22,390 nucleotides of DNA from Betaproteobacteria bacterium (GTDB taxonomy: Bacteria; Pseudomonadota; Gammaproteobacteria; Burkholderiales; SG8-39): NCBI GenBank assembly GCA_011391185.1, contig JAABRB010000012.1, forward strand, positions 1-22,390. The letters run 5' to 3'. Below are positions 8,887-15,989 of the stretch, one piece after another (position 1 is the stretch's first letter; every line of letters starts with the position of its first letter). A program made the position numbers and the translations under genes. The notes under the pieces are model-generated. The model saw nothing but the letters and a program-made list of their open reading frames with translations, made no database searches and had not been told where the DNA came from.

Positions 8887-11007
8887 TCATGCTTTCAGAG
8901 CAGTCACTTTCTCCCGCACCAGCATGATGCCGTGCGGATCGACCTCGAGCCACTGTCCGGGCCACACGACGGTCGTCGAGCCGAACTCCTCGATGACCGC
9001 CGGGCCGTCGAGCCGGAAGCCCGCGGGCAGCGCGGCGCGGTCGAAGATCGGGGTCTCCTGCCACTTCCCGTCGAAGAACACCTTGCGGGCGCCCTTGCGG
9101 GCCGGCGTCACGCCGGGGCGCGCGGCGAGCTCCGGCAGCATCGGGCGCTCGATCACGCCGAACCCGGACACGCAGAAGTTGACGAGCTCGACTTTCTGCC
9201 GGCCCCGGTAGTCATAGCCAAAGGCTTTGCGGTGCGCCGCGTGGAACGCGTCGAGCAGCCGCGTCGCGAACGCGTCGTCGACCGGGCCCGCCGGCGCGGT
9301 CACTCGCACCTCCATCGACTGGCCCGCGTAGCGCAGATCGGCCTCGCGCACCGTCCGGCAGCGCGCCGGATCGATGCCGTCGCGCCCAAGTGCCTCCACC
9401 GCCTCGCGCTCGAGCCGCGCGTACGTGAGGGCAAGGGCGTCGATCGCAAGCGCGTCCTGATGCGTGACGCGGGTCGCGATGTGATCGGTGCGCCAGTCGA
9501 CCGCGAGCAGTCCGAAGGCCGACAGGTTGCCGGGATTGAACGGCACGATGCAGCACTTCATCCCGAGGAGGCGCAGCACGGCCGGCGACTGCGCGGGACC
9601 TGCGCCGCCGAAGGAGAGCAGCGCGAAGCGCCGCGGATCGATGCCCTTCTGGATGGTCATCTGCCGGATGCAGTTCGCCTGGTTCCAGTTCGCGATTTCG
9701 ATGATCCCGTCGGCGAGTTCCTCGACGCTCAACTGCTTGCGCGCCGGGCCGCTCGGGCCGAGGGCCGCGGCAAGCCGTGCGATGCCGCCGCGCGCGCGCT
9801 CCGCGTCGAGGCGGATGCCGCCGCCGATGAGCGCCGGCGGAATGCGCCCGAGGACGAGATTGGCGTCGGTGATGGTCGGCTCGTCGCCGCCCCCCGGGTA
9901 GCACATCGGTCCGGGCACCGCGCCTGCGCTCTTCGGCCCCACTTTCAGGTGACCCTCGCGCGATATCCAGGCGATCGAGCCGCCGCCGGTGCCGATGGTC
10001 TCGATCTCGATCATCGGGATGCGCACCGGAAACGGCCCGACCGACGCGCCGGTCGTGATGTGCGCGCGCCCGTCCTCGATCAGGCAGATGTCCGTCGATG
10101 TGCCGCCGGCGTCCAGCGTGACGACTTCGCGGAAACCCGCGACCTCGGCGACCACCAAGCAGCCGAGCGCGCCGGCGGCAGGGCCGGAAAGCGCGGTGGA
10201 TATCGGCTTGTCGACGACCTGCTCGGCGGAGATCACGCCGCCGGAGGACTGCATGACGAGGAACGGCTTCGCGCCGAGATCGGATCCGAGCGCCTCGCGG
10301 ATGCGCCGCAGATAGACCGCCATGTGCGGCTTGACGAACGCGTCGACCAGCGTCGTCATCGCACGTTCGTATTCCCGGTACTCGGGCAGGACGTCGCTCG
10401 AGAGCGAGAGCACCAGCTCCGGATACTCGGCGAGCATCGCATCGCGCACGCGGTGCTCGTGCGCCGGATTGGCGTAGGCGTGGATCAGGCAGATCGCGGC
10501 GGCGCGTATCCCCTTGCGCTTGAAGATCCGCGCGACCTCGCGTGCGGCTGCCTCGTCGAGCGGCCGCAGCTCCTCGCCGCGGAAGTTCAGCCGCCCACCC
10601 ACTTCCCGGACGAGCTCGAGCGGCACGATGCGGTCCGGCTTCACCCAGAAATAGGAATTGCCGTAGCCGACCGGCACCGCCTGGCGCGCGATCTCGAGGA
10701 TGTGGCGGAAACCTTCGGTGACGACCAGCCCGAGCGAGTCGATCGCGCCCTGCAGGAGCGCGTTGGTCGCGACCGTCGTGCCGTGAGAAAGGGAGGCGAC
10801 GTCGGCGATCGAGGCGCCGGCGCGCTGCATGATCTCCCGGACGCCGGTCACCAGGCCGACCGCCGGATTCGCCGGCGTGCTCGACACCTTGGTGACCTGC
10901 ATCGCGCCGGACGAGGTATCGACCGCCACGATATCGGTGAACGTTCCGCCGGTATCGATGCCGATCCGGATCCGGCCCTGCTCCGCGGGCGCGGGCGCTG
11001 CGGTCAT
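8887..11007 (-). CDS. hyuA: Hydantoinase/oxoprolinase A subunit (HyuA family), ATP-dependent
   Basis: This 706-residue protein has the ASKHA-type ATPase signatures of HyuA: DTGGTFTD (residues 18-25), HGTTVATNAL (75-84), VMQSSGG (251-257), ALSGPAAG (272-279) and a second phosphate-binding loop DAGGTSTD (299-306). Family stretches GPMCYPGGG (366-374) and TDANLVLGR follow. The A subunit is thought to phosphorylate the carbonyl of the substrate with ATP, helping the B subunit to open the ring or carboxylate. The ATG at 11007 is preceded by GGGAGG with a short four-base gap. It is the first gene of the operon; its promoter, a palindromic operator and a leader hairpin lie upstream. Relatives include N-methylhydantoinase, 5-oxoprolinase and acetone/acetophenone carboxylase. 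Context with an AtzD-type enzyme and FdrA favours a cyclic ureide or imide. Confidence 0.93.
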   Translation of the reverse strand: MTAAPAPAEQGRIRIGIDTGGTFTDIVAVDTSSGAMQVTKVSSTPANPAVGLVTGVREIMQRAGASIADVASLSHGTTVATNALLQGAIDSLGLVVTEGFRHILEIARQAVPVGYGNSYFWVKPDRIVPLELVREVGGRLNFRGEELRPLDEAAAREVARIFKRKGIRAAAICLIHAYANPAHEHRVRDAMLAEYPELVLSLSSDVLPEYREYERAMTTLVDAFVKPHMAVYLRRIREALGSDLGAKPFLVMQSSGGVISAEQVVDKPISTALSGPAAGALGCLVVAEVAGFREVVTLDAGGTSTDICLIEDGRAHITTGASVGPFPVRIPMIEIETIGTGGGSIAWISREGHLKVGPKSAGAVPGPMCYPGGGDEPTITDANLVLGRIPPALIGGGIRLDAERARGGIARLAAALGPSGPARKQLSVEELADGIIEIANWNQANCIRQMTIQKGIDPRRFALLSFGGAGPAQSPAVLRLLGMKCCIVPFNPGNLSAFGLLAVDWRTDHIATRVTHQDALAIDALALTYARLEREAVEALGRDGIDPARCRTVREADLRYAGQSMEVRVTAPAGPVDDAFATRLLDAFHAAHRKAFGYDYRGRQKVELVNFCVSGFGVIERPMLPELAARPGVTPARKGARKVFFDGKWQETPIFDRAALPAGFRLDGPAVIEEFGSTTVVWPGQWLEVDPHGIMLVREKVTALKA

Positions 11008-11071
11008 GCGACCTCCCGGGTGTCCGCCGGACCGCTGTTCCCCCGTGCAGGCAGGGTGTCCGGCATTTCCG

Positions 11072-11092
11072 GGCGCGCCGCAACGGCGCGCC
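11072..11092 (-). promoter_or_regulatory. Strong hairpin at the start of the hyuA leader
   Basis: A perfect 9-bp inverted repeat (ggcgcgccg, loop caa, cggcgcgcc) lies about 65 bases upstream of the hyuA start codon and only a few bases inside the transcript predicted from the promoter at 11104-11132. No U-run follows on the coding strand, so a simple terminator is unlikely. It could protect the 5' end of the messenger or act as a protein site. The function is inferred. Confidence 0.5.
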
Positions 11093-11103
11093 TCCTCGCG
11101 GAC

Positions 11104-11132
11104 AGGCTAGCCAAGCGGCCGACCGGAGTCAA
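11104..11132 (-). promoter_or_regulatory. Predicted sigma-70 promoter of the hyuA operon
   Basis: On the minus strand TTGACT (11132-11127) is followed after exactly 17 bases by TAGCCT (11109-11104). The -35 box matches the consensus at five of six positions and the -10 box at three. The predicted start point is near 11097, giving a leader of about 90 bases before hyuA. The LysR-type palindrome at 11154-11168 sits just upstream at the expected distance, which raises confidence. Confidence 0.6.
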
Positions 11133-11153
11133 ACATGGCTTGCCGATGCACCA

Positions 11154-11168
11154 ATCGGAATTTCCGAT
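11154..11168. promoter_or_regulatory. LysR-type operator palindrome (T-N11-A) upstream of hyuA
   Basis: The sequence atcggaatttccgat is a perfect 7-bp inverted repeat around one central base and contains the T-N11-A pattern of LysR-type regulator sites. Its centre is about 64 bases upstream of the predicted transcription start, close to the canonical -65 recognition site. A further half-site, ccgat at 11143-11147, pairs with the left arm. The gene for a LysR regulator ends immediately beyond it, so it is probably the site of that protein. Confidence 0.62.
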
Positions 11169-11180
11169 ACGGTCTGCGGA

Positions 11181-12092
11181 TCAGGGCTCTGCCGGCGGAG
11201 ACGTCTTGAGCGCCTCGGTGATCAGCGCCAGGTAGCCCTCGCGCCGGCGCGCTGTCGGTTCGCGCCGGCGGTACAAGCTCAACCCGACCTTGCGCCCCGG
11301 CGCGATCGGCAGGACCCGCAGCAGCCCGGCTTTCACCTCCCGCGCCGCGGCGGCGGCCGGCATGACCGCAGCGCCCTTGCCCTGCTGGATGATGACCTTC
11401 ATCGTCTCGATGTTGTCCGCGATCGCGAGGATGCTCGGACGCATCCCGAGATCGGCGAAGAGCGCCATCACGACTTCGCCGTAGCCCACCGTCAGCTCGT
11501 TCATCACCATCGGCTCCGCCATCACCGTGCCGAGATCCACCGCCCGCGTGCGGCCCGCGAGCCGGTGGCGCGGATGCACGACGAGCGCGAGGTCGAGCTC
11601 GGCGAGCGGCTCCTGCAGAAGCCCGCTCGGCACCCGCTCCGGGTTGGTCGCGATCGCGATGCCGAGGTCGATGCGTTCGTCGTGCAAGTCCTGGAAGATG
11701 CTCTTGGTGGGCGCGGTGAGCACGTCGAGCCGCAGTTCCGGCGCGCGTTCGCTCACCGCCGGAAAGAGCCGCGGGATGAAGATCTGCGCCATGCCCGAGC
11801 CCATGCCGACCGCGACCGTGTCGACCACGTGACCGCGCAGGCGATCGGCCGCGCGCGCGAGCGATCCGACCTCGGCGAGGACGCGCGCCGCTTCGGCGAG
11901 GAACGTGCGTCCGCTGTCGGTGATCTCGACGCCGCGACCGACCCGGTTGAAGAGTGCCAATCCGATCTCTGCCTCCAGCTTGGCAACCTGCTCGCTCACC
12001 GCCGACTGCGACACGTGCAGGCGCGCCGCAGCCTTCGTGAAGCTGCGCGCCTTGGCAACGGCGAGAGCGTAGCGGAGCGGTCGGAGTTCCAT
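11181..12092 (-). CDS. LysR family transcriptional regulator
   Basis: The 303-residue protein has the normal LysR layout. An N-terminal winged helix-turn-helix at residues 1-60 reads RSFTKAAARLHVSQSAVSEQVAKLE, followed by LFNRVGRGVEITDSGRTFLAEA and the linker helix. A LysR substrate-binding domain covers about 90 to the end, with RIDLGIAI, PLAELDLALVVHPRHRLAG and VIIQQGKGAAVMPAAAA. I took the ATG at 12092, where MELRPLRYALAVAKARSF gives the standard family N-terminus; a TTG at 12122 would add ten residues. It lies upstream of the hyuA operon on the same strand, with a LysR-type palindrome in the gap, so it most likely controls that operon in response to a pathway compound. The inducer is unknown. 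Confidence 0.93.
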   Translation of the reverse strand: MELRPLRYALAVAKARSFTKAAARLHVSQSAVSEQVAKLEAEIGLALFNRVGRGVEITDSGRTFLAEAARVLAEVGSLARAADRLRGHVVDTVAVGMGSGMAQIFIPRLFPAVSERAPELRLDVLTAPTKSIFQDLHDERIDLGIAIATNPERVPSGLLQEPLAELDLALVVHPRHRLAGRTRAVDLGTVMAEPMVMNELTVGYGEVVMALFADLGMRPSILAIADNIETMKVIIQQGKGAAVMPAAAAAREVKAGLLRVLPIAPGRKVGLSLYRRREPTARRREGYLALITEALKTSPPAEP

Positions 12093-12170
12093 GGCGCGGC
12101 GACGGGCGATGCGTAGACCCAAGGGTAGCGAGGTTCCCGGAAACGCGCCGGTCGCGCACCGGTGCTGCGG

Positions 12171-12176
12171 TAGAAT
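12171..12176 (+). promoter_or_regulatory. Possible -10 box for glnS
   Basis: TAGAAT lies 30 bases upstream of the glnS start codon in the 113-base gap between the divergent lysR and glnS genes. It matches TATAAT at five of six positions. No convincing -35 box is seen at 16-18 bases upstream (ccggtc at 17). A promoter must be in this gap, so the box is plausible but not proven. Confidence 0.4.
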
Positions 12177-12205
12177 GCAGCGCGAACACAGATTCTCTAC
12201 CCCGG

Positions 12206-13972
12206 ATGTCCAAATCGGAACCGCAAGCCGCTTCCTCCTCCAATTTCATCCGCCAGATCGTCGAGTCCGACCTGGAAACGGGCAAGTACGCCGCGCGCGC
12301 GTGGGGAGGCGGGTCAGGGCCGTCGGACAAGCATCGCGGCGGGCCATCCGACCCGGCTAGGATCCGCACGCGCTTCCCCCCCGAACCGAACGGGTACCTC
12401 CACATCGGGCACGCGAAATCGATCATCCTCAATTTCGGCCTGGCGCAGGACTACGACGGGATCTGCCACCTGCGCTTCGACGACACCAATCCGACCCGGG
12501 AAGAGCAGGAGTACGTCGACTCGATCCTGGACGCAGTGCATTGGCTGGGGTTCGACTGGGGGAACCACCTCTACTACGCTTCCGACTACTTCGAGCATCT
12601 CTTCCGGTTCGCCGAGCATCTGATCGAACAGGGGCACGCCTACGTGGATTCGCTCACTGCCGACGAGATGCGGGCCATGCGGGGCACGCTGACCGAGGCG
12701 GGACGCAACAGCCCGCACCGCGACCGGCCCGCCGCCGAGAGCCTCGACCTCCTGCGCCGCATGCGCGCCGGCGAGTTTCCCGACGGAACACACGTGCTGC
12801 GCGCGAAGATCGACATGGCTGCCCCGAACATCAATCTGCGCGATCCGGCGATGTACCGCATTCGTCATGCGACCCATCACCGGACGGGCGACGCCTGGAG
12901 CATCTACCCGACCTACGACTGGGCGCATGGGGTGTCGGATGCGCTCGAGAACATCACCCACTCGATCTGCACGCTGGAATTCGAGGATCACCGGCCGCTC
13001 TACAACTGGTTCAACGAACGGCTCGCCGCAGGCGGTCTCCTGAATACGCCGCTGCCCCAGCAGATCGAATTCGCGCGGCTCAATCTCACCTTTGTCGTGC
13101 TGTCGAAGCGCAAGCTCATCCAGCTTGTCGAGGAAGGGCACGTCGACGGGTGGGACGACCCGCGCATGCCGACGCTCGTGGGCGCGCGCCGGCGCGGCTA
13201 CACCCCGGAGGGCTTCCGCCTTTTCGCGGAGCGCATCGGCGTGTCCCGCGCCGATTCATGGATCGAGTACACCGTGCTCGAGGAGTGCATGCGCGCGGAC
13301 CTGAATGCGCGTGCCGAACGCCGCATGGCGGTGCTCGATCCGTTGAAGCTGGTGATCGACAACTATCCGGACGATCGCGAAGAGCTCTGCGCGGTGCCGA
13401 ACCATCCGCAGAAACCCGAGCTCGGCACGCGCCCGGTGCCGTTCGCGCGCGAGCTCTGGATCGAGCGCGAGGACTACGCAGAGCAGCCGCCCAAGGGCTA
13501 CTTTCGCCTCGCGCCCGGCACCGAGGTGCGACTGCGCTACGCCTACGTCGTGAGGTGCACCAGCGTCGAGAAGGACGCGGCCGGCAAGGTCGTTGCCGTG
13601 CACTGTGAATACGACCCCGAGACGCACAGCGGCACACCCGGTGCCGAGAAGAAGAAAGTCAAGGGCAATATCCACTGGGTCGCCGCGGGGCACGCGCATA
13701 CCTGCGAGGTGCGACTCTATGATCGCCTTTTCCGGACCGCGAACCCGGGCGCGGGCGAGCGCGACTTCCGCGCGGATCTCAACCCGGACGCCAGGCAAAT
13801 CGTCACCGCCTACCTCGAGCCGGCATTGATGGAGGCACGACCCGAAGACCGCTTCCAGTTCGAGCGGCACGGCTATTTTGTCGCCGACCGCGTCGACAGC
13901 CGCCCGGGCGCCCCGGTGTTCAATCGCGCGGTGACCCTGCGCGACACGTGGGGCAAGAAATCCGCCGCATGA
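12206..13972 (+). CDS. glnS: Glutaminyl-tRNA synthetase (GlnRS)
   Basis: The 588-residue protein aligns throughout with E. coli GlnRS (554 residues) and charges tRNA-Gln with glutamine in the cytoplasm. The class I HIGH motif is in RFPPEPNGYLHIGHAKS (HIGH at 66-69), and the KMSKS counterpart is VVLSKRKL (297-304), as in E. coli MSKRKL. Other matches are LRFDDTNP, SPYRDR-like SPHRDR, WDDPRMPT and the C-terminal anticodon-binding part with VKGNIHWV, LYDRLF and FQFERHGYF. The stretch from about residue 29 to 52, Gly/Ser-rich, is longer than in E. coli. The ATG at 12206 has no strong ribosome site but gives the expected N-terminus SNFIRQIVESDL. GltX-type proteins lack the GlnRS-specific pattern, so the assignment is firm. 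Confidence 0.97.
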   Translation: MSKSEPQAASSSNFIRQIVESDLETGKYAARAWGGGSGPSDKHRGGPSDPARIRTRFPPEPNGYLHIGHAKSIILNFGLAQDYDGICHLRFDDTNPTREEQEYVDSILDAVHWLGFDWGNHLYYASDYFEHLFRFAEHLIEQGHAYVDSLTADEMRAMRGTLTEAGRNSPHRDRPAAESLDLLRRMRAGEFPDGTHVLRAKIDMAAPNINLRDPAMYRIRHATHHRTGDAWSIYPTYDWAHGVSDALENITHSICTLEFEDHRPLYNWFNERLAAGGLLNTPLPQQIEFARLNLTFVVLSKRKLIQLVEEGHVDGWDDPRMPTLVGARRRGYTPEGFRLFAERIGVSRADSWIEYTVLEECMRADLNARAERRMAVLDPLKLVIDNYPDDREELCAVPNHPQKPELGTRPVPFARELWIEREDYAEQPPKGYFRLAPGTEVRLRYAYVVRCTSVEKDAAGKVVAVHCEYDPETHSGTPGAEKKKVKGNIHWVAAGHAHTCEVRLYDRLFRTANPGAGERDFRADLNPDARQIVTAYLEPALMEARPEDRFQFERHGYFVADRVDSRPGAPVFNRAVTLRDTWGKKSAA

Positions 13973-14037
13973 TCGTGATCGTGGGCGTGCCTGCCCCGTG
14001 CCGATCGCGCTAGACTGGATTTTTGAGGAGCATTGCA

Positions 14038-14589
14038 ATGTTCACTCGCAGCCGGCCCATTCCTTCAATTGGTTCACTTCGTTCACTTTGTGCGCTCGGT
14101 TCGTTTCGATTGCCCGGCACACCGCTCGCTCGCGCGGCACTCTTTCTGGCACTGACGGTCCCGGGCACCACGGCGTTCGCGGAAGTTACCGTGACGCAGC
14201 CGTGGGTGCGCGGCACGGTAGCGCCCCAGAAGGTGACCGGGGCGTTCATGAAGCTCAGGTCGGATCGCGACGCGAAGCTCGTCGCCGCAAGCTCACCGGC
14301 CGTGAAGCTCGTCGAGATTCACGAGATGTCCATGGTCAAGGACGTCATGCGGATGCGACCGGTCACCGAGCTTGCCCTGCCTGCGGGTCAGGAAGTCGCC
14401 CTCAAGCCCGGCGGTCATCACATCATGCTCATGGGGATCGAGCGTCAGTTCAAGCAGGGCGACATCATCCCGATCACGCTCACCGTGAAGGAGCGCGACG
14501 GGCAGACCCGGACCATCGAGGTGCAAGCCGAAGTCCGCGACCTCGCCGCGCCGGGCGCATCCAAGGACATGTCGCAAGGGAAACACTGA
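14038..14589 (+). CDS. Periplasmic copper chaperone, PCu(A)C family
   Basis: The 183-residue protein contains the exact PCu(A)C copper(I) motif: His95, ten residues, Met106, 21 residues, His128, one residue, Met130. The core TQPWVRGTVAPQKVTGAFMKL and LKPGGHHIMLMG are typical of this cupredoxin-like family, which delivers copper to cytochrome c oxidase Cu(A) or holds copper in the periplasm. The N-terminus is long (about 48 residues), with a basic start, a hydrophobic run ALFLALTVPG and a likely cleavage after AFA. The ATG at 14038 has GAGGAG seven bases upstream. PCu(A)C genes often sit with sco or cox genes. Here the gene stands alone behind glnS, followed by a repeat-filled gap. A TAGACT box at 14011-14016 could be its -10. 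Confidence 0.93.
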   Translation: MFTRSRPIPSIGSLRSLCALGSFRLPGTPLARAALFLALTVPGTTAFAEVTVTQPWVRGTVAPQKVTGAFMKLRSDRDAKLVAASSPAVKLVEIHEMSMVKDVMRMRPVTELALPAGQEVALKPGGHHIMLMGIERQFKQGDIIPITLTVKERDGQTRTIEVQAEVRDLAAPGASKDMSQGKH

Positions 14590-14610
14590 TCGCCGCGCGG
14601 CAGGACAGGA

Positions 14611-14670
14611 CGGGGTGCGCCGCCAACCACCCCGGCTGCTTCGCAGCCACCCCTCCTTGAAAAGGAGGGG
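14611..14670 (-). repeat. Two-hairpin palindromic repeat, copy 1 (family R1)
   Basis: Read on the plus strand it runs accacccc (14626-14633), a 6-bp hairpin ggctgc-ttc-gcagcc (14634-14648), then the constant 9-bp hairpin cccctcctt-gaa-aaggagggg (14650-14670). It lies right after the copper chaperone gene. On the minus strand it has the same order as copies at 14840, 17441 and 17575: constant hairpin, TG, variable 6-bp hairpin, GGGGTGGT. Confidence 0.8.
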
Positions 14671-14860
14671 ATGCCTTTGATCCTTTTCCCCTCCTCCCTG
14701 AGGAGGGGATGCCTTTGATCCTTTTCCCCTCCTCCCTGAGGAGGGGATGCCTTTGCTCCTTTTCCCCTCCTCCCTGGGGAGGGGATGCCTTTGCTCCTTT
14801 TCCCCTCCTCCCTGGGGAGGGGATGCCTTTGATCCTTTTCCCCTCCTCCCTGAGGAGGGG
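14663..14860. repeat. 38-bp tandem array of the constant R1 hairpin (five units plus partial)
   Basis: Five back-to-back 38-base units start at 14663, 14701, 14739, 14777 and 14815, and a partial sixth ends at 14860. Each unit joins one half of an AGGAGGGG/CCCCTCCT palindrome to the next by the spacer atgcctttgatcctttt, in which the tg-a/c-t position varies (gatc in units 1, 2, 5; gctc in 3, 4). Every junction can fold as CCCCTCCTC-CCT-GAGGAGGGG. The unit is not a multiple of three, no ORF is preserved, and the array fills the gap between two convergent genes. Confidence 0.9.
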
Positions 14861-14885
14861 TGCCGCCGGAGGCGGCGGGGTGGTG
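14840..14885 (+). repeat. Two-hairpin palindromic repeat, copy 2 (family R1)
   Basis: The constant 9-bp hairpin cccctcctc-cct-gaggagggg (14840-14860) is followed by t, the variable 6-bp hairpin gccgcc-gga-ggcggc (14862-14876) and ggggtggtg. It closes the 38-bp array and ends eight bases before the stop codon of the HMG-CoA lyase gene on the other strand. Confidence 0.8.
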
Positions 14886-14892
14886 CGCCGGG

Positions 14893-15849
14893 TCAGCCCA
14901 GCGCTCGTCGCGCGCTCGCCACGCTGTGCTGGCGCAAACGCGGGCCGGCGCGCATGACCTGACCCGGCAGCGGATGATCGACAATTTCCTCGACGCGCCG
15001 CGCCGCGCGGATGAGTTGCTCGAGATCGATGCCCGTCTCGAAGCCGCATTCCTGCAGCAGATACACGAGGTCCTCCGTGCAGATATTGCCGGTCGCACCC
15101 GGAGCAAACGGGCATCCGCCGATGCCACCAATCGAGGATTCGAATTCCCGGATGCCGAGTTCGAGTCCTGCCAGCACGTTTGCCAGCCCGATGCCCCGCG
15201 TGTTGTGGAAATGCAGGGCCAATTCGAGCCCGGGAAACCGGCTGCGAATCGCTGCAAGGCGCTCCTCGACCAGCCGGGGCGTCGCCATACCGGTGGTGTC
15301 GCCGAGCGAGATGTTGCGCACGCCGAGGGCGTCGTATGCCGCGACGATACGCAGCACCGAGTCGATCGACACGTCGCCTTCGAACGGGCAACCGAATGCC
15401 GTGGCGACGGCGCCGCGCAATGGAATGCCCGCAGCCCGTCCGATCCCGGCGACGTCCGCGATGTTCTCGAGCGATGCCGCGATCGACTTGTTCAGGTTGG
15501 TCTGATTGTGACTCTCGCTCGCGGACACGAAGCAGACCATCATGTCCACTTTGGCTGCCGCGGCAGCCTCCGCGCCGCGCGCGTTCGGCACCAGGGCCTG
15601 CAGTCGAACGCCCTTGCGACGCGTGACCTGCGCCATCACCTGGGCGGCGTCCGCCATCTGGGGCACCGCGCGGGGGGAAACGAAAGAAGTCGCCTCGAAG
15701 CTCGTCATTCCGGCTTCGATCAATGCATCGAGCACCGCAATCTTGGTGGGTGTCGGAATGAACACCCCTTCGGCCTGGAAGCCGTCACGGGTACCGACTT
15801 CGGTGACGAGGACCTTGCGGTCGGCAGTGTTGGCGGGTGTGAAGCGCAT
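14893..15849 (-). CDS. Hydroxymethylglutaryl-CoA lyase family protein
   Basis: This 318-residue TIM-barrel enzyme belongs to the HMGL-like family. HMG-CoA lyase cleaves HMG-CoA to acetoacetate and acetyl-CoA in leucine breakdown. Key features are the substrate-contacting RDGFQ (21-25), metal ligands in ALHFHNTRG (His213, His215), and the C-terminal signature GGCPFAPGATGNICTEDLVYLL with the catalytic cysteine at 246. All key residues are present. The ATG at 15849 gives the normal start; a GTG at 15879 would add ten residues. The gene is not near other leucine-pathway genes, and family members also cleave related 3-hydroxy-acyl-CoAs, so the exact substrate is open. It faces a repeat array downstream and is divergent from the hydrolase gene. 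Confidence 0.88.
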   Translation of the reverse strand: MRFTPANTADRKVLVTEVGTRDGFQAEGVFIPTPTKIAVLDALIEAGMTSFEATSFVSPRAVPQMADAAQVMAQVTRRKGVRLQALVPNARGAEAAAAAKVDMMVCFVSASESHNQTNLNKSIAASLENIADVAGIGRAAGIPLRGAVATAFGCPFEGDVSIDSVLRIVAAYDALGVRNISLGDTTGMATPRLVEERLAAIRSRFPGLELALHFHNTRGIGLANVLAGLELGIREFESSIGGIGGCPFAPGATGNICTEDLVYLLQECGFETGIDLEQLIRAARRVEEIVDHPLPGQVMRAGPRLRQHSVASARRALG

Positions 15850-15925
15850 GGGTGGCTCGCTCGGACAAATGCCGGTCACGCAAGCCTACCACCGGCGCGG
15901 CCGTCCGGTCCGTATGGCCCAGGAC

Positions 15926-15954
15926 TTCCCACGCACGGCCGCGAAAGGTAATGT
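15926..15954 (+). promoter_or_regulatory. Possible promoter for the hydrolase/VOC gene pair
   Basis: In the 140-base divergent gap, ttccca (15926-15931) and taatgt (15949-15954) are 17 bases apart and match the -35 and -10 consensus at four and three of six positions. They lie 36 bases before the start at 15990. The match is weak. Confidence 0.28.
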
Positions 15955-15989
15955 AGGGAACCGGAGACGCTCGGCGACCAGGAGGCAGA

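Noticed and set aside
5329..11235. Very long plus-strand open frames (up to nearly 800 codons) opposite the amidohydrolase, hyuB and hyuA genes.
   Set aside because: They are antisense frames of GC-rich genes, Arg/His/Ala-rich without any recognisable domain, while the minus strand encodes intact known proteins.
14663..14860. Tandem repeats resembling a small CRISPR array.
   Set aside because: Units abut with no unique spacers, each unit carries the same spacer-like text, and no cas gene is nearby.
14445..15391. Open frames running through the 38-bp array that look like a repetitive Gly/Lys/Arg-rich protein.
   Set aside because: The unit length is not a multiple of three, so repeats cycle through frames, and the frames overlap the copper chaperone and lyase genes on the wrong strand or frame.
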